A DNA stretch of 5,396 nucleotides from an uncultured Oscillospiraceae bacterium (GTDB lineage Bacteria; Bacillota; Clostridia; Oscillospirales; Acutalibacteraceae). Of the stretch, positions 1 to 5,319 are shown in pieces. Where the stretch lies: the NCBI GenBank assembly GCA_902478455.1, contig CABSLJ010000167.1, forward strand, positions 1 to 5,396, given 5' to 3'. The notes beneath the pieces are model-generated. The model made no database searches, was not told the DNA's origin, and saw nothing but the letters and a program-made list of their open reading frames with translations. Within the stretch, counting starts at the first letter, position 1. Each line of letters opens with the position of its first letter. A program made the position numbers and the translations under genes.

Positions 1-129
1 GCGGCGGAATCTTTTCGCGGGGGCGACCGCTGTCCGCAAGCGGCGGAATCTTTTCGCGGGGGCGACCGCTGTCCGCAAGCGGCGGAATCTTTTCACAGTG
101 GTGACCGCGCTTCGCAAAGCGCGAAATCC
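1..129. repeat. Tandem array of a 39-bp GC-rich repeat, open at the left window edge
   Basis: Units lie at 1-39, 40-78 and 79-117. The first two are identical over 39 bases. The third keeps the first 16 bases and differs at 7 of the remaining positions. A degenerate start of a fourth unit (118-129) runs into the feoB stop codon. Each unit can form a small stem-loop (TCGC/GCGA around GGGG, unit positions 15-26), and a second hairpin crosses the junction to the next unit (CCGCT at unit positions 27-31 with AGCGG at 39-43). Both are kept in the diverged third copy by paired changes. The array probably continues beyond base 1. It could be a structured intergenic repeat of the REP or STAR kind, or an RNA 3' element of the feo transcript. 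I do not recognise it as a named family. Confidence 0.93.
106..123 (-). other. Stem-loop just after the feoB stop codon
   Basis: A perfect 7-bp stem (CGCGCTT at 106-112 with AAGCGCG at 117-123) closes a 4-base loop. It begins 6 nt after the feoB TGA in the direction of transcription. No run of T follows it on the minus strand, so it is not a classical intrinsic terminator. It may stabilise the 3' end of the feo mRNA, or simply be the hairpin of the last repeat copy. The stem is seen directly; the role is inferred. Confidence 0.5.
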
Positions 130-2145
130 TCACCCTATAAATAACCTCCCGATTTGGAAAATCAGCATTGCAACAATATAGGCTACTCCGGTCTGGTAGG
201 CCGCCGCCCCGATCGCGGAGCGGTAGCTGCCCAGCTCACGCTTGGTCGCGGCAAAGGCCGCCACACAGGGCATATACAGAATAGAGAACGCCAAAAACGC
301 ATACGCGGAGAGGGGCGTGAAGATCCCCTGCAGCGCCAGCGCCAGTTCTCCCTCACCAGCAGCTCCCGTGAGTACGGTCAGCGTGCTGACGACCGCTTCC
401 TTCGCGGTAAAACCGGCAATCAGGGCTGTGGACGCGCGCCAGTCGTTGAATCCAAGCGGGATAAAGAGCGGCGCCACGACAGAGCCGATGGAGGCAAGAA
501 TGCTTTCCGCACTGTCCGATACCATGTTGAGCGACCAGTCGAAGCTCTGCAAAAACCAGATCACGATTGCCGCAATAAAGATAATGGTAAACGCTTTGCG
601 CAAAAAGTCCTTTGCCTTCTGCCACATGTGGAGCACAACGCTTTTGCCGGATGGCATCCGGTAGGCGGGAAGCTCCATGACGAACGGCACAGGATTGCCC
701 TTGAACAACGTGTTTTTCAGCAAAAGGCCGGATAAAATGGCGACGATGATGCCCGTGACATACAGCGCGATCATCACCAGGGCGGCGTGATTGGGGAAGA
801 ACGCCATGGTAATCATGCCGTAAATCGGCAGCTTGGCACTGCACGACATGAACGGCGTCAGGACAATCGTCATTTTGCGGTCGCGTTCAGACGAGAGCGT
901 GCGTGTCGCCATGATGGCGGGGACGCTGCATCCAAAGCCGATCAGCATGGGCACGAACGAGCGCCCGGACAGGCCAATCTTGCGGAGCAGCTTATCCATG
1001 ACAAAAGCTACGCGCGCCATGTAGCCGCTGTCCTCTAGCAGGGAAAGGAAGAAAAACAGCAGGACAATGATGGGCAGGAACGATAAAACGCTCCCCACGC
1101 CCGCGCAGATGCCGTCTACCACCAGCGAATGAAGCCACGGACTGACGTCAGCCACCATCAGGGCATTGGACAGGCCGTCCGTTACATAGTCAATTCCCAT
1201 CTGAAGCAAGTCCTGAAGCGGAGCGCCGAGCACCGAAAACGTCAGGGCAAAAATCAGCAGCATAATCAGGAGGAAAATCGGGATTCCCAGATATTTGTGC
1301 GTCAGGAGCCGGTCTATTTTTTCGGAGCGCACCTGTTCGTGCGTCTCCTGGTGCTTAATCACGCATTCGGAGCAGATTTTTTCGATATAGCTGTAGCGCA
1401 TGTCAGCCAGGGCGGCCTCACGGTCTGTATGAAGCGCTGTCTCCATCGAGCGGACAATGTGGTGGATAATGTGCATCTCGGCAGGGGTCATGCCCAGGGT
1501 GTCGGCCGTAATGCTGTCTCCCTCCACCAGTTTGGTAGCCGCAAACCGGAGGGGGTAGCCCGCCTTCTTCGCCTTATCTTCAATGATGTGTGCAATCGAA
1601 TGGATGGCCTTGTGTACCTCGCCGACGCAGAAGTCAAGCTTGGGGGGCGGCGCGCTTTCCGATGCGATCCGTTCGATTTCCGCTATCAGGTCGGATACCC
1701 CTTCGTTTTTAGACGCCGCAATGGGTACAACGGGTACGCCCAAATGCTCGGAGAGCTTCTTGACATCGATGGAGTTGCCGCTTGCGCGCACTTCATCCAT
1801 CATGTTGAGCGCAATTACCATCGGCTTGCCTAGCTCCATGAGCTGCAGCGTCAAGTAGAGGTTCCGTTCAATATTCGTCGCGTCGACGATGTTAATAATC
1901 GCCTGCGGGTTTTCTTTTAATATAAAATCACGCGTAACAACTTCCTCTGAAGTGTAAGGCGACAGCGAATAAATTCCGGGCAGATCAACCAGGGACATAT
2001 CCTTGTGTTTCAGGATTTGCCCCTCCTTTTTCTCTACTGTCACGCCCGGAAAGTTGCCCACATGCTGGTTGCTTCCTGTAAGCGCGTTGAACAGCGTGGT
2101 TTTTCCGCTGTTTTGGTTTCCGGCTAATGCAAGCAGGTACTTCAT
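130..2145 (-). CDS. feoB: Ferrous iron transport protein B (GTPase-permease FeoB)
   Basis: FeoB imports Fe2+ across the cytoplasmic membrane. The 671-residue product starts with a cytosolic G domain: G1 GNQNSGKT (9-16), G2 region NFPGVT (31-36), G3 DLPG (54-57), G4 NMMD (114-117) and G5-like AASK (143-146). A helical linker runs to about residue 280, followed by the polytopic membrane part with the family's two gate regions, GFGCSVPA (403-410, Cys406) and PFMSCSAKLP (431-440, Cys435), and a late YMPC (Cys627). It ends right after the last membrane helix, so it lacks the longer tail of the 773-residue E. coli protein; this shorter form is common in Firmicutes. The ATG overlaps the feoA stop as ATGA, and the Shine-Dalgarno sequence is weak (GGGTG), so translation is probably coupled to feoA. 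The linker holds a CSEC pair (258-261). Identification is firm; transport in this organism is inferred from the family. Confidence 0.97.
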   Translation of the reverse strand: MKYLLALAGNQNSGKTTLFNALTGSNQHVGNFPGVTVEKKEGQILKHKDMSLVDLPGIYSLSPYTSEEVVTRDFILKENPQAIINIVDATNIERNLYLTLQLMELGKPMVIALNMMDEVRASGNSIDVKKLSEHLGVPVVPIAASKNEGVSDLIAEIERIASESAPPPKLDFCVGEVHKAIHSIAHIIEDKAKKAGYPLRFAATKLVEGDSITADTLGMTPAEMHIIHHIVRSMETALHTDREAALADMRYSYIEKICSECVIKHQETHEQVRSEKIDRLLTHKYLGIPIFLLIMLLIFALTFSVLGAPLQDLLQMGIDYVTDGLSNALMVADVSPWLHSLVVDGICAGVGSVLSFLPIIVLLFFFLSLLEDSGYMARVAFVMDKLLRKIGLSGRSFVPMLIGFGCSVPAIMATRTLSSERDRKMTIVLTPFMSCSAKLPIYGMITMAFFPNHAALVMIALYVTGIIVAILSGLLLKNTLFKGNPVPFVMELPAYRMPSGKSVVLHMWQKAKDFLRKAFTIIFIAAIVIWFLQSFDWSLNMVSDSAESILASIGSVVAPLFIPLGFNDWRASTALIAGFTAKEAVVSTLTVLTGAAGEGELALALQGIFTPLSAYAFLAFSILYMPCVAAFAATKRELGSYRSAIGAAAYQTGVAYIVAMLIFQIGRLFIG

Positions 2146-2384
2146 GGCTTTTTCACCCGCCCTACTTGATCTACTACAATTTTGGCCGCGTCATCCTTGC
2201 GGATGCTCAGTACATAGCTGCGCAGGAACAGCTCAATCGGATCGCCCATCGGCGCAACCTTGCGCACTTCCACATGTGTGTTTGGGGTAAGCCCCATATC
2301 CAATAAATGCCGGCGCAGGGCCCCTTCTCCGCCAATCGACGTGATAATTCCTCCCTCGCCGGGCTTTAACTGATCCAATGTCAT
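2142..2384 (-). CDS. feoA: Ferrous iron transport protein A (FeoA)
   Basis: FeoA is a small cytosolic SH3-like protein that acts with FeoB in Fe2+ uptake. The 80-residue product is typical in length and shows the family pattern: LKPGEGGII near the start, LRRHLLDMGLTPNTHVEV (23-40), then APMGDPIE (44-51) and a C-terminal strand with LSIRKDDAAKI. The same frame stays open upstream to 2615, but I chose the ATG at 2384. Family homology begins there, an AGAGGGGA Shine-Dalgarno (2392-2399) sits 7 nt before it, and the upstream extension would read through the promoter at 2434-2462. The stop codon overlaps the feoB start (ATGA), giving one operon. No feoC-like gene is present in the window. Regulation by iron is expected for the family, but only a weak candidate operator is visible. 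Confidence 0.95.
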   Translation of the reverse strand: MTLDQLKPGEGGIITSIGGEGALRRHLLDMGLTPNTHVEVRKVAPMGDPIELFLRSYVLSIRKDDAAKIVVDQVGRVKKP

Positions 2385-2391
2385 CCCGTAA

Positions 2392-2399
2392 TCCCCTCT
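2392..2399 (-). promoter_or_regulatory. feoA ribosome binding site
   Basis: AGAGGGGA on the minus strand lies 7 nt before the ATG at 2384. It settles the feoA start against the much longer open frame that continues upstream. Confidence 0.75.
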
Positions 2400-2406
2400 T
2401 TTCTTT

Positions 2407-2420
2407 GAGAGTTGCCTCTC
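2407..2420 (-). other. Small hairpin with GNRA-type loop in the feoA leader
   Basis: On the minus strand GAGAG-GCAA-CTCTC forms a perfect 5-bp stem closed by a GCAA tetraloop, a stable GNRA class. It falls between the predicted transcription start (about 2427) and the feoA ribosome binding site (2392-2399), with 7 nt to the latter. It could affect leader stability or translation initiation. It may be a chance element; no riboswitch family is recognised. Confidence 0.4.
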
Positions 2421-2433
2421 GCTAACTAGCTTT

Positions 2434-2462
2434 ATTTTACATAAAAAGCATATGATTGTCAA
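2434..2462 (-). promoter_or_regulatory. Sigma-A-type promoter of feoAB
   Basis: On the minus strand a perfect -35 TTGACA (2457-2462) is followed, after exactly 17 bp, by the -10 TAAAAT (2434-2439), one base from consensus. Transcription would start near 2427, leaving a leader of about 43 nt before the feoA ATG. An AGGTTAGG element (plus strand 2467-2474) just upstream of the -35 box matches one half of the DtxR/IdeR operator consensus. A short GCTA-AC-TAGC dyad (2421-2430) lies at the predicted start site. Neither is a full known operator. Confidence 0.8.
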
Positions 2463-2621
2463 TAGGAGGTTAGGACAAGAAGAATGGAATATCTGCGGGG
2501 ATTTGACAGCAAATTTTAGATAGCGGAGCCTAATATTTCTTTTAGATGATTCATGCCGCTGGGCGGGGAGTAAATCTTCCGCTGGCGCCCATCCTTTTAT
2601 GGCAGGTTCGTGCAATGAGAC

Positions 2622-2864
2622 TCACCGCTTCGTCTTATGCGCCGTAATGATTGTATAGCTGTGGGCGTTGACCGTTATTTTGCAGCCTTCTATCTGCACA
2701 TACCAGTTTTTACCGTTCCGTTCTATAACAGCCCGTTCGTCTAAAATGTATTTTCTGCACCAGGAAACGACGTCATCCGTTTCAAGAGACAAGTTCCTTT
2801 TTATACGCTCTTTGCCCAGTTGTGTGGTGTGAAGCTTATTTATATTTTCAATCAGAGCATTCAT
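2622..2864 (-). CDS. DUF3781 family protein of unknown function
   Basis: The 80-residue product resembles the small DUF3781 family (Pfam PF12636) of Firmicutes. The family-like features are MNALIENINKLHTT at the N terminus, an ERIKRNL helix (19-25), DDVVSWC (30-36), GKNWYVQIEGC (51-61) and the C-terminal ITVNAHSYTIITAHK. The function is unknown. No membrane segment, signal peptide or DNA-binding motif is evident, so a soluble protein is likely. An in-frame ATG exists at 2900, but I chose the one at 2864: a strong GGAGG Shine-Dalgarno (2871-2875) lies 6 nt before it and the family sequence starts there. The gene reads toward feoAB, but 237 nt and a strong promoter separate them, so it is probably its own unit. 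It looks more AT-rich than its neighbours. The family assignment is from memory of its conserved pattern. Confidence 0.82.
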   Translation of the reverse strand: MNALIENINKLHTTQLGKERIKRNLSLETDDVVSWCRKYILDERAVIERNGKNWYVQIEGCKITVNAHSYTIITAHKTKR

Positions 2865-2870
2865 TCGCGG

Positions 2871-2875
2871 CCTCC
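2871..2875 (-). promoter_or_regulatory. Ribosome binding site of the DUF3781 gene
   Basis: GGAGG on the minus strand stands 6 nt before the ATG at 2864. It decides that start over the in-frame ATG at 2900, which has no comparable site. Confidence 0.75.
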
Positions 2876-2879
2876 ACCC

Positions 2880-2927
2880 ATTATAATTGATAACTATCAT
2901 GCTACTATATTACTTCGCATATGGCAA
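2880..2927 (-). promoter_or_regulatory. Candidate promoter region of the DUF3781 gene
   Basis: Two overlapping readings are possible on the minus strand. One is TTGCCA (2922-2927), 17 bp, then TAGCAT (2899-2904), which leaves a leader of roughly 27 nt. The other is a perfect -10 TATAAT (2880-2885) with no good -35 box, which would start transcription inside or next to the ribosome binding site. The first gives the more sensible leader, the second the better -10 box. In both, the dyad at 2888-2899 overlaps the promoter. Confidence 0.45.
2888..2899. promoter_or_regulatory. Inverted repeat TGATA-AC-TATCA, candidate operator
   Basis: The 5-2-5 dyad TGATAACTATCA is perfect in its arms and lies between or across the core promoter elements of the DUF3781 gene, a typical place for a repressor. 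It shares TGATA/TATCA ends with the Fur box (TGATAATNATTATCA) but is three bases shorter in the middle, so it is not a standard Fur site. The regulator is unknown. Confidence 0.4.
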
Positions 2928-2997
2928 GATATACAGCAAAACCGGAGGAATTTTTTCTGTCGGCCTCTGTCTTTAAAAAGGCTGTTTTCAGCATACA

Positions 2998-3026
2998 TTG
3001 ACATTAAGCCTCCGATGCGATAAAAT
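2998..3026 (+). promoter_or_regulatory. Sigma-A-type promoter of the femAB-alr-prfA unit
   Basis: TTGACA (2998-3003), a 17-bp spacer and TAAAAT (3021-3026) give the same core and spacing as the feoAB promoter. Transcription would start near 3033, leaving a leader of about 78 nt before the femAB start codon. Confidence 0.8.
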
Positions 3027-3048
3027 AATAAAGTTAAAGGTAAGAATT

Positions 3049-3086
3049 ATGCCCAAATGGGCAAAATGAATAGATACGACGGATAA
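3049..3086 (+). other. Two tiny overlapping reading frames and a hairpin in the femAB leader
   Basis: ATG at 3049 opens a 6-codon frame, MPKWAK, ending with TGA at 3067-3069. That stop overlaps a second ATG at 3066 that opens MNRYDG (stop 3084-3086). AAAGG lies about 8 nt before the first ATG, so initiation is conceivable. A perfect 5-bp hairpin (TGCCC 3050-3054 with GGGCA 3059-3063) sits inside the first frame. It could be a translated leader that controls the downstream gene; equally, short frames like this occur by chance. There is no conservation data to decide. Confidence 0.25.
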
Positions 3087-3095
3087 AACGGCTTT

Positions 3096-3102
3096 AAGGA
3101 GG
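3096..3102 (+). promoter_or_regulatory. Ribosome binding site that decides the femAB TTG start
   Basis: AAGGAGG is a near-perfect Shine-Dalgarno, 8 nt before TTG at 3111. The only nearby ATG (3103) directly abuts it, is out of frame and gives just M-A-L before a TGA that overlaps the TTG as TTGA. TTG is therefore the best start. Confidence 0.8.
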
Positions 3103-3110
3103 ATGGCGCT

Positions 3111-4172
3111 TTGAATTTATTGACACCGGACCGGTATACAGAATATGATGCGTTTTTGCAGTCCCATCCAAAGGGACATTTTTTACAGAGTACCATGTGG
3201 GGAAAGGTAAAGGACAGTTGGAAAAATGAAGTGCTCCTTTGCTTTGACGCGGAGGGGAAAATCAGGGCTTCCATGTCTGTCCTGATCCGGAAGATTCCAT
3301 ACCTTCCGTTTACGCTGATGTATTCGCCGCGCGGCCCGGTCTGTGATGTTCACGACCGCGAGACTATCGCGGAGCTGCTGTCCGGCGCGCGGGAGCTGGC
3401 TAAAAAATACAAGAGCTATGTGCTGAAGATCGATCCGGACGTCAAGTCAAGCGACACGGAGTTGGGGTCTATCCTGACAGAGCTGGGATTTGCCCTGCTG
3501 GACGCCGGGAAAAACTTTGAAGGCGTACAGCCAAAATACGTGTTCCGCCTTGATGTATCGGGCAGGACGGAGGATGAAGTGTTCGCCGGATTTGAAAGCA
3601 AGACGCGCTACAACATTCGTCTGGCCGGACGCAAGGGCGTTACGGTGGAAATCGGTACGCGCGAGGATTTGCCGCGCTTCCACGAAATTATGGTGGAAAC
3701 GGGCGAGCGCGACCGATTCATTACGCGGCCGCTGTCTTATTTCCAAAAGATGTATGACGAACTGGGCGACGCACTGCGCCTGTATGTGGCGCGATTTGAG
3801 GGGAAAATCATCGCGGCGACGCTGGCCGTCTGCTATGGGAATAAGGTATGGTATGTCTATGGGGCGAGCTCCAATGAATACCGGAACGTGATGCCGAACT
3901 ATCTGCTCCAGTGGGAGATGATCCGCTGGGCGATTGAGCGCGGGTGCGATATTTATGATTTCCGGGGCGTTTCCGGGGACTTGGATGAGTCAAATCCGCT
4001 CTACGGGCTGTATCGGTTTAAAAAGGGATTCAACGGCGAATTTACCGAGTTTATTGGCGAGTACAATTATATCTTCAACAAGTTCATTTACTGGGCGGTA
4101 GAAAAAGGCGAGAAAACTTACCGTTCCCTCCGCTACAAATCATTTTTGCGGAAGGAAAAAGAGAAAAAATAA
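3111..4172 (+). CDS. FemAB/FemX-family peptidoglycan aminoacyltransferase
   Basis: Enzymes of this family take an amino acid from aminoacyl-tRNA and add it to the peptide stem of a peptidoglycan precursor (lipid II or UDP-MurNAc-pentapeptide), building an interpeptide bridge or branch at the inner face of the membrane. The 353-residue product shows the double GNAT-like layout: HFLQSTMWGKVK (23-34), YSPRGPV (71-77), KTRYNIRLAGRKGV (164-177), a second-domain stretch YGASSNEYRNVMPNYLLQWE (250-269), YDFRGV (282-287) and YRFKKGFNGEF (301-311). No long coiled-coil arm like that of staphylococcal FemA is seen; the length is closer to the arm-less FemX of Weissella. The start is TTG, fixed by AAGGAGG. 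The next gene, 43 nt downstream, is an alanine racemase homologue, which fits a cell-wall role. The family is clear, but the amino acid and acceptor used cannot be read from the sequence, so I give no gene symbol. Confidence 0.92.
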   Translation: MNLLTPDRYTEYDAFLQSHPKGHFLQSTMWGKVKDSWKNEVLLCFDAEGKIRASMSVLIRKIPYLPFTLMYSPRGPVCDVHDRETIAELLSGARELAKKYKSYVLKIDPDVKSSDTELGSILTELGFALLDAGKNFEGVQPKYVFRLDVSGRTEDEVFAGFESKTRYNIRLAGRKGVTVEIGTREDLPRFHEIMVETGERDRFITRPLSYFQKMYDELGDALRLYVARFEGKIIAATLAVCYGNKVWYVYGASSNEYRNVMPNYLLQWEMIRWAIERGCDIYDFRGVSGDLDESNPLYGLYRFKKGFNGEFTEFIGEYNYIFNKFIYWAVEKGEKTYRSLRYKSFLRKEKEKK

Positions 4173-4215
4173 TCCTCTGCGGCAATCAGCATAGGCACAA
4201 AGGATGGGACAGAGT

Positions 4216-5301
4216 ATGAAAACATTGGTGATTGAAACAGAAAAACTGCGCGCAAATGTGAAAACCCTTCAGGACTATATGAAAGGGACTCCTATTTGGG
4301 CGGTGCTCAAGTGCAACGCCTATGGCATGGGGTTAATCCCCTTTACAAAGACGCTGGCGGAATGCGGGATTGACCGGTTTGCGGTCAGCGACGCCGAGGA
4401 AGCGGCACTCCTGCGGGAGAATGGGTTTGAACAGGAGATTTTGCTTCTTTCCGCTGCGGAGCTGCCGGACGAGATAGAAACCGTCATCCGCTGCGGCCTT
4501 ACGGCAACGATTGCTTCACAGGAGGGGGCGCTTGCCTTATCGGAAGCGGCTGAGAAAGCGGGAAAAACAGTCGATGTCCACATCAATGTGGAAACCGGTT
4601 TTGGACGCTTCGGCTTTAACAGTGCAGAAGAGTTTCTGGCTGTGAGCGGCCGGATTCCTGGCCTTCGCATTACGGGAGCGTATTCGCACCTTTCCAATGC
4701 GTTTGGAGAAGAGAAAACGTCGCGGATCCAGTTGGAACGGTTCCAGAAAATTGTATCGGGAATCGAAGCGGGAGGAGTTTCCATTCCCATGAAGCACATT
4801 TGCAATTCTTCCGCGGCTCTGCGCTTTCCGGACATGCACCTCGACGCGGTGCGGATCGGGTCGGCGTTTTTGGGACGGCTGTCGTTTGAGCCGCCAGTAG
4901 CGCTGTCAAAGCTTGCGTATCTGGAAGCAGAGGTCAGCTATGTCAAAACATTGCCGGAAGGGGCAAACGTGGGCTACGCCAATACCTGCCGCCTCAAACG
5001 CAGGACTACGACGGCGGTCATTTATGTTGGATATGCGGACGGCTTTGCCATGGAGAAGAAAAACGATACCTTCCGCTTTTTGGATATTCTGCGCTACACC
5101 TACCATGCACTGCAGTATTTTTTGAAAGACAACCGTACTTATGTCCGCATTGGGGAAAAACGCTATCCCCTGCTGGGACGGATCAGCATGTACAATATCA
5201 TTGCAGACGTGACTGGGTCGGGGGTGAAACCAGGAGATAAAGTACGTATAGAAATCAATCCGATCCTCGTCAATCCATCAATCGAACGCAGCTACAGATA
5301 G
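4216..5301 (+). CDS. alr: Alanine racemase-family PLP enzyme, divergent
   Basis: The family interconverts L- and D-alanine with PLP, supplying D-Ala for peptidoglycan. The product has 361 residues from ATG 4216; the in-frame ATG at 4204 directly abuts its only purine-rich AAAGG, while the later one has AAAGGA about 11 nt before it, so I prefer 4216. Numbered from that start, the PLP lysine is Lys32 in AVLKCNAYGMG. Then come TGFGRFGF (127-134), YSHL (156-159), HICNSSA (194-200), VRIGSAFLG (212-220), the expected catalytic tyrosine in VGY (Tyr254) and GYADGF (272-277). Two features are unlike standard Alr: about 20 extra residues between GYADGF and the next motif, and GRISMYN (321-327) in place of the usual GRICMDQ. 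It lies between femAB and prfA in a likely operon. Alanine racemase is the best call, but a different amino acid substrate is possible, and the gene symbol is by family only. Confidence 0.88.
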   Translation: MKTLVIETEKLRANVKTLQDYMKGTPIWAVLKCNAYGMGLIPFTKTLAECGIDRFAVSDAEEAALLRENGFEQEILLLSAAELPDEIETVIRCGLTATIASQEGALALSEAAEKAGKTVDVHINVETGFGRFGFNSAEEFLAVSGRIPGLRITGAYSHLSNAFGEEKTSRIQLERFQKIVSGIEAGGVSIPMKHICNSSAALRFPDMHLDAVRIGSAFLGRLSFEPPVALSKLAYLEAEVSYVKTLPEGANVGYANTCRLKRRTTTAVIYVGYADGFAMEKKNDTFRFLDILRYTYHALQYFLKDNRTYVRIGEKRYPLLGRISMYNIIADVTGSGVKPGDKVRIEINPILVNPSIERSYR

Positions 5302-5306
5302 AAGAC

Positions 5307-5313
5307 AAAGGAG
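5307..5313 (+). promoter_or_regulatory. prfA ribosome binding site
   Basis: AAAGGAG lies 6 nt before the ATG at 5320 and just 5 nt after the racemase stop. No promoter or terminator fits in the 18-nt gap, so prfA is probably transcribed with the upstream gene. Confidence 0.75.
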
Positions 5314-5319
5314 TTTGTT

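Noticed and set aside
106..123. Intrinsic terminator for feoB
   Set aside because: The stem is strong, but no T-run follows on the minus strand; recorded only as a stem-loop.
1..129. CRISPR array
   Set aside because: The 39-bp units abut with no unique spacers between them, so this is a plain tandem repeat.
242..1833. Several plus-strand open frames of up to about 230 codons opposite feoB
   Set aside because: They are antisense shadows of the feoB codon pattern, rich in Arg, His and Gln, with no recognisable domain and no plausible start sites.
2556..2585. Direct repeat CCGCTGG at 2556-2562 and 2579-2585
   Set aside because: Seven bases in two copies within GC-rich spacer is expected by chance, and the copies are in the same orientation, so no hairpin forms.
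2385..2615. N-terminal extension of FeoA to an ATG at 2615 (157 residues)
   Set aside because: The extra part reads through a near-perfect promoter and a good Shine-Dalgarno, shows no family similarity, and the FeoA domain begins exactly at the ATG at 2384.
2865..2900. Longer DUF3781 start at 2900
   Set aside because: It lacks a ribosome binding site and would run through the TATAAT box and the TGATA dyad; the GGAGG at 2871-2875 serves the ATG at 2864.
3050..3063. Intrinsic terminator or attenuator between the femAB promoter and gene
   Set aside because: The stem is just 5 bp and the plus strand continues with AAAATGAA, not a T-run, so termination there is unlikely.
4320..4909. Minus-strand open frames opposite the alanine racemase gene
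   Set aside because: They are low-complexity shadow translations with no family signal; the plus-strand gene explains the region completely.
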